NCBI GenBank assembly: GCA_030430165.1
Contig: JAUIGL010000055.1
Coordinates: 1-44,738, forward strand
Direction: 5' to 3'
Source: a bacterium
Lineage (GTDB): Bacteria > Desulfobacterota > Binatia > HRBIN30 > CADEER01
Length of the DNA: 44,738 nucleotides
The position numbers and the translations under genes were made by a program. The notes beneath the pieces were generated by a model. The model saw nothing but the letters and a program-made list of their open reading frames with translations, did not search any database and had not been told where the DNA came from. This document shows positions 23,430 to 31,918 of the stretch, piece after piece (position 1 is the stretch's first letter; each line of letters starts with the position of its first letter).

Positions 23430-23513
23430 TGAACAATCGTTCAGCAAAAAGACCTTGACTCGACACCCTGTTTTGGGCGAAAGACTCCCTTCCAGTGTAC
23501 AAACGACTGTTTA
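23430..23513. promoter_or_regulatory. Upstream region of the 206-residue exported protein with two AAC-N4-GTT palindromes
   Basis: TGAAC-N4-GTTCA lies at 23430-23443 and CAAAC-N4-GTTTA at 23500-23513. Both share AAC-N4-GTT, a spacing common for TetR-family operators. A possible -35 (TTGACT, 23455-23460) lies between them, but I see no convincing -10 at the right distance. The rest of the 195-nt gap holds nothing else. Confidence 0.35.
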
Positions 23514-23571
23514 GTTCTTGGGGAACTGCGGTCATCTGAGCAATCCCGCAAGGACGGGAGAAGGGGGTTTC

Positions 23572-24192
23572 ATGCGAAGGGTTATTTCGATTGCGACGGC
23601 ACTGTGTCTGGCCTCGACGGTGGCTTGGGCGGGCGCCAAGGACAAGTCACAGAACACTCTCGCCGACATCGACGCCGCCGGCGTCATCAGCAACACGCTC
23701 GCCAAGACCAAGATCAAGGCGAAGGGTTGCAAGAATCAGATCCAGGCGCAGACCGTTTCGATGGCAGACGGCGATATCGCTATCTGCATTCTCGAAGCCG
23801 ACGTACTCGGCATCGGCGGCAACTCGTTGATCATCACCGGCGAAGCCAAGAAGGGGAAGCTGAAGATCAAAGCGGACCTCGGCGAAGGCACCATCGCCAG
23901 CCAGGGCTGTGGTGATGTCGAGGCGGTCAGCTACAACGGACTCGTCAAGTGCTACCTCGACGATCCACTCTATCGTTCGAACGGCACCGGCGCCGGCACC
24001 TGGCGCGATGCGTGCACCAATGCGGGCATGCTCCCGGGCGACAGCCCGGGTCCGGAAGCCACCTACCTCAAGGTCAACGACACCGTCCCGGTCGTCGTCG
24101 GCTTGTGCCAGGGATTCTCGGAAGGCGACCGAATCGATCCGCCGAGCTCGACCCGCTGGGCGGTCACCGGTCAGCGCACCGCGATCGAGTAG
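23572..24192 (+). CDS. Exported hypothetical protein, 206 residues
   Basis: ATG 23572 is preceded by GGGAGAAGGGGG. The signal peptide is VISIATALCLASTVAWA. The mature part starts Lys-rich and has six Cys, likely in disulfides (KGCKNQ, AICILE, QGCGDV, KCYLDD, DACTNAG, GLCQGF). It is beta-rich with an alternating pattern (NSLIITGEAKKGKLKIKADL). I do not recognise the family. It stands alone between a 195-nt upstream gap and a canonical terminator, so it is a single-gene transcript. Confidence 0.75.
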   Translation: MRRVISIATALCLASTVAWAGAKDKSQNTLADIDAAGVISNTLAKTKIKAKGCKNQIQAQTVSMADGDIAICILEADVLGIGGNSLIITGEAKKGKLKIKADLGEGTIASQGCGDVEAVSYNGLVKCYLDDPLYRSNGTGAGTWRDACTNAGMLPGDSPGPEATYLKVNDTVPVVVGLCQGFSEGDRIDPPSSTRWAVTGQRTAIE

Positions 24193-24216
24193 AACCTCGG
24201 TTCGAGCAACGTACTG

Positions 24217-24248
24217 GAAGCCCGGGGAGCATCTCCCCGGGCTTCTTT
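24217..24248 (+). terminator. Intrinsic terminator
   Basis: A perfect 13-bp stem (24217-24229 with 24233-24245), loop of 3 nt (CAT), followed by TTT. It is 24 nt after the stop of the 206-residue exported protein. It is the only classical terminator I found in the window. Confidence 0.85.
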
Positions 24249-24280
24249 GCGTAGTGAGCTCCGCGCCGTAGCGTCCTTGC

Positions 24281-25660
24281 CTACTTCGCGGCAATACCGC
24301 GCAGAATCGAGACCAGCCTCTCGACGCCGGCGCCGATCTCGGCGACCGGTACCCGCTCGTCGATGCCGTGCATGCGCTTGGTATCTTCGTCGGTCAACAC
24401 GATCGGGACGAAGCCGTAGACGGTCATGCCTCGAGTGCGGAAGAAGTGGCTGTCGGTGAAACCGCGCAACACGTTCGGCACGACCGACGCGCCCTCCGAC
24501 TCGGCCATGCGGACGATCGAGGCGTAGAGATCGCTGTCGATCGTCGACGACGACGGCGGAAAGTTGAGCAGGACTTCGATCTCGATTCCATCGTCGCCGA
24601 TCGCCTGCTCGAGACGGGCTCGGAAGTCCGCCGGCTCTTCGCCGGGCAACAGCCGGCAGTCGAGATCGGCGGAGGCTACACCGGGTACGACATTGGTCTT
24701 GTCGCTCCCCTCGAGCACGGTAATCGAGATCGTCGACTGCACCAGCGCGGCATCCTCCGGCCGCGACAGGAACTGACGCCGGAACTCTTCGTCCTGCTCG
24801 AGCGCGTCGGCAAGGTTGCGATACTTCGCCTGCAAAGGCTCTGGCTGCCGCGCCGCCAGCGCCTGGTAATAGAGCGCGACCTCGGGAGTGACGCGGATCG
24901 GCCGCGGCATCGTGCGCACTCGCTCGAGCGCCCGCACCAAGCGCGCTACCGACGACAGCCCGCGCGGCGTCGAACCGTGCCCCGGCTCGCCAGTCGCCGT
25001 CAGCCGCAGCCAATACGGAGTCTTCTCGACCGCGCCGACTTCGTAAACGACCGTGCCGTCGGCGAGCACGCGCCCGTGACCGCCTTCGTTGAGCACGTAC
25101 TCGGCATTGCCGAGCAGATCCAGATGATTTTCGACGAACCAGCCCGCACCCAGCGCGCCACCCACTTCCTCGTCGGCGGTTCCGAGAAAGATCAGGTCGC
25201 GGTCGAGCGTTTCACCAGAGCGCTTGATGGCGATCATCGCCATCGCCTCGACCACCGCCATTCCCTTGCAGTCGATCGCGCCGCGGCCGTAGAGGAAACC
25301 GTCATCGACCACGCCCTCGAACGGTGGGAACCGCCACGCCGAAGCATCGGCGCTAACCGTGTCGAGATGATTGAGCAGCACCACCGGGCGCCCATTGCCG
25401 CGACCCGGCAACCACGCGATCACCGTGCCGCGGCCCGGCTCGGACTCGAGTACCCGATGCTCGATCCCTTCTGCACCAAACACGCCCGCGAGGTAGCGCG
25501 CCGCAGCGATCTCGTTGCCCGGCGGATTGCTGGTGTCGACTCGGATATAGCGCCGCAGCATCTGCGTCGCCTCCGCCCCCAACGCGTCAAAGTTCAACTC
25601 CGCCGCAGCCGCCGGGCCAGCAACCAACAGCAACAGTCCCACACACAAGGCTCTCGTCAT
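24281..25660 (-). CDS. Exported M20-family metallopeptidase
   Basis: 459 residues with a signal peptide (LCVGLLLLVAGPAAAA). Metal site: LLNHLDTVSA (His and Asp region ~94-103), GRGAIDCKGMA (bridging Asp ~130), TADEEVGG (catalytic and ligand Glu ~161-162), and a C-terminal His in SHFF (~417). The dimerisation (lid) domain lies between ~200 and ~310. It is close to the carboxypeptidase/dipeptidase subgroup with two Zn ions and should act in the periplasm on peptides or N-acyl amino acids. Convergent with the exported protein ahead of it. Confidence 0.92.
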   Translation of the reverse strand: MTRALCVGLLLLVAGPAAAAELNFDALGAEATQMLRRYIRVDTSNPPGNEIAAARYLAGVFGAEGIEHRVLESEPGRGTVIAWLPGRGNGRPVVLLNHLDTVSADASAWRFPPFEGVVDDGFLYGRGAIDCKGMAVVEAMAMIAIKRSGETLDRDLIFLGTADEEVGGALGAGWFVENHLDLLGNAEYVLNEGGHGRVLADGTVVYEVGAVEKTPYWLRLTATGEPGHGSTPRGLSSVARLVRALERVRTMPRPIRVTPEVALYYQALAARQPEPLQAKYRNLADALEQDEEFRRQFLSRPEDAALVQSTISITVLEGSDKTNVVPGVASADLDCRLLPGEEPADFRARLEQAIGDDGIEIEVLLNFPPSSSTIDSDLYASIVRMAESEGASVVPNVLRGFTDSHFFRTRGMTVYGFVPIVLTDEDTKRMHGIDERVPVAEIGAGVERLVSILRGIAAK

Positions 25661-25688
25661 GCGCCGACACTAGCGAACCGAAAGCAAG

Positions 25689-25894
25689 GTCCCAAGGCGG
25701 CTGCGCCGCCGTCCCAAGGGCGAGCAACGCTCGCCCGTCCCAATGCCCGGCTGCGCCGGGCGTCCCAAGCGGCTTCGCCGCGGGGTCTGTCGGCCCCCCG
25801 CGCGTAGCGCGTTGGGACGGCAAGCGCAGCTTGCCTTGGGACCGCTCGCCGTCAGGCGGCGTTGGGACGGCGGCGCGGAGCGACGCCTTGGGAC
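25689..25894. repeat. Type B inverted-dimer hairpin array, copy 1
   Basis: GTCCCAA linkers at 25689, 25711, 25737 and 25762 (left half) face TTGGGAC linkers at 25812, 25836, 25862 and 25888 (right half). Each half holds three hairpins, for example GGCGGC/GCCGCC, GGGCGAGC/GCTCGCCC, GCCCGGC/GCCGGGC and GGCAAGC/GCTTGCC. The halves converge on a centre (25769-25811) with a GGCCCCCC run, equivalent to the G-rich tail of type A. The right end is 2 nt from the stop codon of tag; the left end is 28 nt upstream of the M20 start. It fills the whole gap. Confidence 0.88.
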
Positions 25895-25896
25895 CT

Positions 25897-26499
25897 TCAC
25901 GCGGGAAGCGTGAAGTCGCGTCGAGCACGCTCGACGCGGTCTCGCGCGTCGCAGCCGGGGAGGTGGTCATTGACCAGTCCCATCGCCTGCATGAAGGCGT
26001 AGGCGGTCGTCGGGCCGACGAAGGTCCAGCCGCGCGACTTGAGATCCTTGCTCAACGCCACCGAGGTCGGCGTGGTTGCGACGACGCCGGCGAACGGGGC
26101 GCGATCCTCGAACTGCCAGAAGTAGGCCGCGAGGGAGCCCTTCTCTTCGACCAACTCGCTCGCCCGCCGCGCGTTGTTGATGGTCGACTCGATCTTGCCG
26201 CGATGGCGAACGATCCCCGAGTCCCGCAGTAGGCGGTCGACGCTGCGCGCGTTGAATCGCGCCACCTTCTCGAAGTCGAAACCCTTGAACGCGCGCCGGA
26301 AATTCTCCCGCTTGCGCAAGATGGTGATCCAGCTCAATCCCGCCTGAAACCCCTCCAGACAGATCTTCTCGAACAAGCGGTGGTCGCCGCCGACCGGAAC
26401 CCCCCACTCCTCATCGTGATAGCGAACGTAGAGCTCATCCTCCCCCGGCCACCAACACCGATCCACCCCATCACTCCCCCGAACAACCCGAGCCACCAT
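25897..26499 (-). CDS. tag: DNA-3-methyladenine glycosylase I (Tag)
   Basis: 200 residues from ATG 26499, which has GGAGGG 7 nt upstream. Family motifs: RCWW near the start (the Cys is a zinc ligand), YHDEEWGVP (~28-36, with the His ligand), LFEKICLEGFQAGLSW (~43-58) and the C-terminal zinc residues in HLPGCDAR. The HhH-like fold removes 3-methyladenine from alkylated DNA. The Shine-Dalgarno and an alternative ATG (26514) lie in the tail of the type A array at 26502-26592, so the array borders or supplies the translation start. Confidence 0.94.
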   Translation of the reverse strand: MVARVVRGSDGVDRCWWPGEDELYVRYHDEEWGVPVGGDHRLFEKICLEGFQAGLSWITILRKRENFRRAFKGFDFEKVARFNARSVDRLLRDSGIVRHRGKIESTINNARRASELVEEKGSLAAYFWQFEDRAPFAGVVATTPTSVALSKDLKSRGWTFVGPTTAYAFMQAMGLVNDHLPGCDARDRVERARRDFTLPA

Positions 26500-26501
26500 C
26501 A

Positions 26502-26592
26502 CCAAACCCTCCATTTGGCCGCCGTCGCGCAAGCGACGCTTTGGACGCGCGGCAAGGCCGCGCTTTGGCCGGCGAGCAAAGCTCGCCTTTTC
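26502..26592 (-). repeat. Type A triple-hairpin array, copy 5
   Basis: TTTGG linkers at 26514, 26540 and 26564, plus a degenerate one (TTTTC) at 26588, spacing 26, 24, 24. Hairpins include GTCGC/GCGAC and GGCGAGC/GCTCGCC. On the minus strand it begins 2 nt after the stop of the acyl-CoA ligase gene and ends in GGCCAAATGGAGGGTTTGG, which carries the Shine-Dalgarno of tag. Confidence 0.82.
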
Positions 26593-26594
26593 GA

Positions 26595-28223
26595 CTAGGC
26601 CGTCGGCAGCTCGTACCCTTCAAACTGCTTGCGCAGCGTCAGCTTCTGAATCTTCCCGGTCGCGGTGTGGGGAATCTCGTCGACGAAGGCAACGTCATCG
26701 GGCATCCACCACTTGGCGATCTTGCCCTCGAGATACTCGAGGATCTCCTGCTTGGAAGGAGAAGCGCCCTCCGCTGCAACCACGATCAGCAACGGCCGCT
26801 CGTCCCACTTCGGATGCGCAATCCCAATCACCGCGGCCTCGGCGACGCCGGGGCAGCCGACCGCCAGGTTCTCGATCTCAATCGACGAAATCCATTCCCC
26901 GCCCGACTTGATCACGTCCTTGGCGCGGTCGGTAATCTGCATGAAGCCGAGCTCGTCCAAGGTTGCTACGTCGCCGGTGTCGAACCAGCCGTCGTCGTCC
27001 AGCACCTTGCCGCCTTCGCCCTTGAGATAGGCAGAAGCGATCGCCGGGCCACGCACCAGCAGATGGCCGAAGGCTTTGCCGTCACGGGGTAATTCATTGC
27101 CGTCGTCGTCGGTGATCTTCATCTCTACGGTGTACATCGGTCTACCCTGCTTGACCTTGATGTCCATACGCCGGTCGAACGACAGCTCCTCCATGCCGGA
27201 CTTGAACGAGCCCAACGTGCCGACCGGGCTGAGCTCGGTCATGCCCCAGGCGTGCATGACCTCGACTTCGTAGTCGCGCTCGAACTTCTCGAGCATCACC
27301 CGCGGCACCGCCGACCCGCCGATGACGACGCGGTCGAGGTGCGGAAGCTTGGCGCCGGTCTTCTCCAGATGCTGGAGCAACATCAGCCAAACCGTCGGCA
27401 CCGCGGCGGTGATGCTGACCTTCTGCTTGTCGAGAAGCTCGAAGATGCTCTCGCCGTCGAGCTTGGCGCCCGGCATGATCAGCGAGCATCCCGCCATCGG
27501 GGCGGCAAAAACCAGCGCCCACGCGTTGGCGTGGAACATAGGCACCACCGGCAGGACGTTGTCGACGCTGCGCGCGCCGATGCCGTCGGCGCCGTTGGCG
27601 GCCAGACCGTGGATGACGTTGGAGCGATGCGCGTAGACGACGCCCTTGGGGTTGCCCGTCGTGCCGGAGGTGTAGCAGAGACCGCAGGCGTCGTGCTCGT
27701 CCACCTCGACCCAGGCGAAGGATCCGTCCTCGCCGTCGATCAGCTCCTCGTAGCAGAGACAGTTCGGCAGAGTCGTCTCGGGCATATGGGCGCGGTCGGT
27801 GAGAATGACGTAGTTGCGGACGTTGGGCAGTTGGTCGCGGATCGCCTCGAGGATCGGAACGAAGGTCAGGTCGAGCAGTACGATCTTGTCCTCGGCGTGA
27901 TTGACGATGTAGACGAGCTGCTCGGCGAACAACCGCGGATTCAGCGTGTGGCACACCGCCCCACACCCCATGATCGCGTACCAGGCTTCGAAGTGGCGGT
28001 GTGTATTCCAGGCCATCGTCGCCACCACGTCGCCCTTGGCTACCCCCAACCGAGAAAGCGCCTGGGCTAGCTTGCGCGCCCGCAGATGCAACTCGGCGTA
28101 GTTGGTTCGATGGATCGGACCCTCGACCGTCCGCGTCACCATCTCGCGTTCGCCGTGCCACTCCGCCGCGTGGTCGATCACCGACGTCACCACCAACGGC
28201 CAATCCTGCATCAGTCCTCGCAT
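26595..28223 (-). CDS. Fatty acyl-CoA ligase (AMP-forming)
   Basis: 542 residues from ATG 28223, preceded by GGAAGGAG at 7 nt. Adenylate-forming motifs: A3 [12 protein letters not shown] (~185-196), A5 [10 protein letters not shown] (~315-324), A7 WFDTGDVA (~408-415), A8 [15 protein letters not shown] (~425-439) and the catalytic Lys in TATGKIQK (~522-529). It is closest to medium/long-chain ligases of the AlkK type. It activates a fatty acid to acyl-CoA, supplying the beta-oxidation genes or the wax synthase in this region. Confidence 0.93.
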   Translation of the reverse strand: MRGLMQDWPLVVTSVIDHAAEWHGEREMVTRTVEGPIHRTNYAELHLRARKLAQALSRLGVAKGDVVATMAWNTHRHFEAWYAIMGCGAVCHTLNPRLFAEQLVYIVNHAEDKIVLLDLTFVPILEAIRDQLPNVRNYVILTDRAHMPETTLPNCLCYEELIDGEDGSFAWVEVDEHDACGLCYTSGTTGNPKGVVYAHRSNVIHGLAANGADGIGARSVDNVLPVVPMFHANAWALVFAAPMAGCSLIMPGAKLDGESIFELLDKQKVSITAAVPTVWLMLLQHLEKTGAKLPHLDRVVIGGSAVPRVMLEKFERDYEVEVMHAWGMTELSPVGTLGSFKSGMEELSFDRRMDIKVKQGRPMYTVEMKITDDDGNELPRDGKAFGHLLVRGPAIASAYLKGEGGKVLDDDGWFDTGDVATLDELGFMQITDRAKDVIKSGGEWISSIEIENLAVGCPGVAEAAVIGIAHPKWDERPLLIVVAAEGASPSKQEILEYLEGKIAKWWMPDDVAFVDEIPHTATGKIQKLTLRKQFEGYELPTA

Positions 28224-28268
28224 GACAGCTCCTTCCAGCTCGCTGGGAACCACTAGCCTCAAAAGTAC

Positions 28269-28415
28269 TCTCGCGCCAAGACGCCAAGGCGCGAAGGGAA
28301 AGACCGGCGACCCGATGTCGCGTCTCCTCCGTGAGCCTCGCTACCGATGGCGCGGTGCGGCGAGGCCCAAGTCGGCAGACGGCCCTGCTTGGCGTCTTGG
28401 CGCCTTGGCGCGAGA
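28269..28415. repeat. 147-bp MITE-like element with 28-bp terminal inverted repeats
   Basis: Ends 28269-28296 and 28388-28415 are inverted copies with 25 of 28 positions matching. They are made of 8-bp sub-repeats of the form CGCCAAGA/CGCCAAGG. The interior has no reading frame of interest. Similar palindromes (CTTGGCGTCTTGGCGC...) are widespread in unrelated bacterial genomes. It sits in the 412-nt gap between the divergent acyl-CoA ligase and FG-GAP genes; 28416-28635 of the gap shows nothing further. Confidence 0.8.
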
Positions 28416-28635
28416 AAAAATCAGTTCTCCGAAGTTAGTTTCCCAGCCGGACAGGAGCAAACCCTGGACCGACTCGAGCACTCGATCGCACTGCCAAGCC
28501 GTCGCAAAGCCCCGATCTAGCCCACAATTGTTGGTGCCTCGACACCTACAACCAACCGCGCAGCGAATATCGGACCGACCGCCGCTACCCATCAAGTGGC
28601 ACGAGGGATGCTTGCTTCTAGGAACTGTGACGCCA

Positions 28636-29835
28636 ATGCACCGCTCCAGAATCAGTGTCTTCGTCGTCTTCGCGACCATGGTCGTATCCGCATCCGCCGT
28701 GTCGGCGCGCATGTTGTTCGCGCCGGCGGAGCCGATTTCGGTCGATTCGCGGCCACGGTTTCTCAGCGTCGCCGACATCGACCAGGACGGTCGCGACGAC
28801 GTCCTCCTCGGCAGCACGCGCGGCACCGTGTCCATCCTCTACGGCTCCGCCAATTCGGCGAGCCTGTTCGAGGCTCCGCGGATCTACAGCTTCGGCAAGC
28901 GGCTGCGCCGCCCGAATCTCGGCGACGTCGATGGCGACGGCATCACCGATATCGCCATCCCCGACGAAGGCAGCGCCGGTGTCTGGGTTCTCCTCGGGCG
29001 CGGCGACCGCCGCTTCGCTCCGCCGCAGTTCGTTCTCGTCGCCGGCGTGCGCCCGTACAGCGTCGCCATCGCCAACATCGACGGTGTCGGCGGCGGCGAT
29101 CTCGTGGTAGGCGACCGCCGCAAGGGAAGGATACGCCTGCGTCTGAACGGCGGCGCGTTCGCCTTCTCGAACGGGCCGCTTCACATCGTCCCCGGCGGAC
29201 TCGAACAGATCGAATGCAGCGACCTCGACGGCGACCAACTGCCCGAGCTCATCGCGCTGTCGACCGGCAACGCCGGCAAGGTTTCGATCTTCGCCGCCAG
29301 CAACTCCGGAAACGGGCGCGCGGTCTACTCCGACCCTGTCGAGCTCGAGGTCGATGTTCGCGAGCCAAACCTGCAGATCGCCGACTTCGACAACGACGGC
29401 ACGCGCGACCTGGCGGTACTCGAGCGCGCCCGGCGCGCCAAGAGCAGCCGAGCCGAGGTCATGACTTGGGCGGCGAACGGCGCGGTCTCCACCCACATGT
29501 CGGTCGCCGTCGACTGTCTCGGCCACCGCCGCAGCCGTTCCTGCCGCGCCCGCGGCATCGCCGCGGCCGACTTCGACGATGACGGCATCGTCGATCTGGC
29601 GGTCGGGCTGAGAGGCCAATCGTTTCGCGGCGCCCTCGGCAATCGCCGCGCCGGGGCGGTGTCGATCCTAAAAGGACGCGGCGACACCTTCGTTCCCGCC
29701 GGCGTGGCGCCCTGGCTCGAAAAAGCGCCGAGCGAGCTCGCCACCGGTGACTTCAACGGCGACGGCCTGCCCGAGATCGTCGCCATCAGCAGCGCACGCA
29801 GTCTGCTGCAGGCTATGTGGAATCTGTCGGATTGA
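28636..29835 (+). CDS. Exported FG-GAP/VCBS beta-propeller protein
   Basis: 399 residues from ATG 28636, followed by a signal peptide (ISVFVVFATMVVSASAVSA). Seven blades each carry a calcium-loop: DIDQDGRDDVLLG, DVDGDGITDIAIP, NIDGVGGGDLVVG, DLDGDQLPELIAL, DFDNDGTRDLAVL, DFDDDGIVDLAVG and DFNGDGLPEIVAI. This gives a complete seven-bladed propeller of the integrin-alpha/VCBS type. Exported or surface location and a binding role are inferred. A 6-bp hairpin (29841-29857) follows the stop. Confidence 0.9.
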   Translation: MHRSRISVFVVFATMVVSASAVSARMLFAPAEPISVDSRPRFLSVADIDQDGRDDVLLGSTRGTVSILYGSANSASLFEAPRIYSFGKRLRRPNLGDVDGDGITDIAIPDEGSAGVWVLLGRGDRRFAPPQFVLVAGVRPYSVAIANIDGVGGGDLVVGDRRKGRIRLRLNGGAFAFSNGPLHIVPGGLEQIECSDLDGDQLPELIALSTGNAGKVSIFAASNSGNGRAVYSDPVELEVDVREPNLQIADFDNDGTRDLAVLERARRAKSSRAEVMTWAANGAVSTHMSVAVDCLGHRRSRSCRARGIAAADFDDDGIVDLAVGLRGQSFRGALGNRRAGAVSILKGRGDTFVPAGVAPWLEKAPSELATGDFNGDGLPEIVAISSARSLLQAMWNLSD

Positions 29836-29840
29836 TTTTT

Positions 29841-29890
29841 CCGTCCTGCACGGACGGTGGGATCTAGGAGCTGGGTGCTGGGATTCTAGA
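29841..29890. other. Hairpin plus degenerate GGATCTAGG repeat between convergent genes
   Basis: CCGTCC/GGACGG (29841-29857, loop 5) stands between the FG-GAP stop and the ogt stop and may end both transcripts. The next bases (29858-29885) have the form GGGATCTAGGAGCTGGGTGCTGGGATT, given here only for its first part: they resemble the GGATCTAGGGGCTAGGG unit at 31929-31952. Confidence 0.4.
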
Positions 29891-30371
29891 TAACTGCTCC
29901 TTCTAGTTTCAGGAGCTGCTTCTTGATGTCGGTGCCGGCGGCGAAGCCGGTTAGGTGGCCGTTGCTGCCGATGACTCGGTGGCAGGGGACGACGATCGGC
30001 AATGGATTGCGGCCGTTGGCGGCGCCTACGGCGCGCACCGCTTTGGGTTTGCCGATGCTGCGCGCCAACTCGGCGTAGGATACCGTCTCGCCGTAGGGGA
30101 TGTCGCGCAGTGCGTTCCAGGTTCGTTGCTGGAATTCGGTTCCAGTCGGCCGCAGCTCGAGATCGAAGCTCTGGCGGCGACCGGCGAAGTACTCCTTCAG
30201 CTGCCGGGCGGCATCGGCCAGGCCGCGGTCGGTTGGGCTCCAATCGGGTTGCGGACCCATGGTGGTCTTGGCCGATTCGAACTCGATGCGCTCGAGGCTC
30301 TCGTCATCGCCGACCAACATCAGTCTTCCGATCGGGCTGTCGACATAACGGTAGTAGGTCGGGTTCGTCAT
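29886..30371 (-). CDS. ogt: Methylated-DNA-[protein]-cysteine S-methyltransferase
   Basis: 161 residues from ATG 30371. The active-site motif IVVPCHRVIGSNG has acceptor Cys130. Arg-finger and helix-turn-helix DNA-binding part: YGETVSYAELARSIGKPKAVRAVG (quoted here as the segment at ~93-116). It repairs O6-methylguanine by suicidal transfer of the methyl group. The ATG overlaps the stop of the Ada/AlkA gene (ATGA), so it is the second gene of an alkylation-repair operon. Confidence 0.95.
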   Translation of the reverse strand: MTNPTYYRYVDSPIGRLMLVGDDESLERIEFESAKTTMGPQPDWSPTDRGLADAARQLKEYFAGRRQSFDLELRPTGTEFQQRTWNALRDIPYGETVSYAELARSIGKPKAVRAVGAANGRNPLPIVVPCHRVIGSNGHLTGFAAGTDIKKQLLKLEGAVI

Positions 30372-31846
30372 CCTTCTTTCCTCCTCGCAGTACTCTGCGA
30401 CTCCAAGCTGTTCCACAAATACATGGCGGCGTAGGCGCGCCACGGTCGCCAGTGCTCGGCGCGCTTCTCCAATTGGCGCGCGCTCGGACGCTCACCCGCC
30501 TCCAGCAACTCGACCGCTTTGCGCAAGCCGAGATCGGCGGTGGGGAACGCGTCGGGCTCGCGCAGGGCTCGCATCGCGATGTAGTGCGCCGTCCACGCGC
30601 CGACTCCCGGGATCTCGACCAAGCGGGCAAGCGACGCGGCTGGGTCGGCGGCTTCGTCGAGCAGCGTGGGGTCGGCGGCTACGGCCCTCGCCAGACGGCG
30701 GACGGTTTCGGCGCGTTTGGTCGGCATACCGAGGCCGGTGACCGACATCTCGGCGAGCGCGGCGGGCGACGGAAACACCCGGGCGACCGCGCCGCACGGG
30801 TTGTCGAGCGGCTCACCGTAGCGCTCGACCAGACGACCGGCGAGCGTGCTCGCTCCGCGGACACTCACCTGCTGACCGAGGATTGCGCGAACCGCGAGCT
30901 CGAACGGATCCCAGGTGCCCGGCACGCGCAGGCCAGGGTGCCGGCGAATCAGCGGGCGCAGCTTGCGATCCCGACTCAATAGAGTCGAGATCCCCTGCGG
31001 ATCTGCACCTAGGTCGAAGATCGCTCGCACCCCGGCGGCGATCTTCTGCAGGTGGCGCGAGGCGTCGCCGGCCGCCCCGAGCAGCAGGGTGTCACCGGGA
31101 CCGTGGCTGACCCGAATCACTCCGCGGTAGTCGTCGATGCGAACGCTTCTCAGATAGTGCTGGTCGGTGACCTGCTCGACTCCCGGAATTGCGCGGCCGC
31201 CGAGATAGCCTAGAGTTCGCGACCAGTCATATGGCGGACGGTAGCCGAGCCGCAGCCGAATCTGCGGCGCATCTGCCGCGCCGCGCTCTTCGCGCCGGCG
31301 CAGCTCGCGCGGACTGCGGCCGTAGGTTGCGCGCATCGCGCCGTTGAATCGCCGCACACTGTTGAAGCCCGCGCTGAAAGCAATCTCGGTGATCGGCAGC
31401 TCGGTCTCGTCGAGCAGCTTCTTGGCGAAGTGGATGCGCCGCGTTTGCTCGACGTCGACCGGTGCGGCGCCGAGATGATCGCGAAACAGACGGCGCAGGT
31501 GGCGACCGCCGATCCCCAGGCGTTCGGCGAGCTCGTCGACGCCGCTCTCGACCAGCACCCCCTGGTTGATGAGCCGCAGAGCGCGGCTGACCGTCGCCGA
31601 AGCGCCGATCCACGCCGGCGTGCCCGGCGAAGTCTCCGGCCGGCACCGCAGGCAAGGACGAAAGCCTTCCCCGGCCGCCGCCGCGGCAGTCGCAAAGAAC
31701 CGACAGTTGCGGCGCCGCGGTGTACGCGCCGGACACACCGGCCGGCAGTAGACACCGGTCGAGGTTACGCCGGTGAAGAAGCGCCCGTCGAAGCGCGCAT
31801 CGCGCGTCTCGAGAGCGCGGTAGCAGAGGTCTTCATCGAGTTGCAT
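30368..31846 (-). CDS. Ada-type regulator fused to AlkA (DNA-3-methyladenine glycosylase II)
   Basis: 492 residues. (1) Ada zinc domain with C34, C38, C65 and C68 (VYCRPVCPAR, RPCLRCRPE); the Cys34 equivalent accepts methyl from phosphotriesters. (2) AraC-type helix-turn-helix domain at ~80-185 (LLDETELPITEIAFSAGF, FNGAMRATYGRSPREL). (3) AlkA N-domain and HhH-GPD glycosylase at ~200-480 with GVGAWTAHYIAMRA and the catalytic Asp in FPTADLGL. It thus senses alkylation, activates transcription (probably its own operon) and excises alkylated bases. All key residues look intact. Confidence 0.94.
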   Translation of the reverse strand: MQLDEDLCYRALETRDARFDGRFFTGVTSTGVYCRPVCPARTPRRRNCRFFATAAAAAGEGFRPCLRCRPETSPGTPAWIGASATVSRALRLINQGVLVESGVDELAERLGIGGRHLRRLFRDHLGAAPVDVEQTRRIHFAKKLLDETELPITEIAFSAGFNSVRRFNGAMRATYGRSPRELRRREERGAADAPQIRLRLGYRPPYDWSRTLGYLGGRAIPGVEQVTDQHYLRSVRIDDYRGVIRVSHGPGDTLLLGAAGDASRHLQKIAAGVRAIFDLGADPQGISTLLSRDRKLRPLIRRHPGLRVPGTWDPFELAVRAILGQQVSVRGASTLAGRLVERYGEPLDNPCGAVARVFPSPAALAEMSVTGLGMPTKRAETVRRLARAVAADPTLLDEAADPAASLARLVEIPGVGAWTAHYIAMRALREPDAFPTADLGLRKAVELLEAGERPSARQLEKRAEHWRPWRAYAAMYLWNSLESQSTARRKEG

Positions 31847-31918
31847 GGCCGTTCATGTAGTACACGAATCGACCACCGACTGGCCATTTTCGGACGTGAT
31901 GCGCCGCCGGCCCATCAC

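Noticed and set aside
24368..25807. 479-codon plus-strand frame opposite the M20 peptidase
   Set aside because: His/Arg-rich shadow running into the type B array; the minus strand has the metal motifs.
25689..25894. CRISPR array
   Set aside because: The conserved part is only 7 bp, the variable parts are self-complementary and the linker orientation inverts in the middle; no cas genes are present.
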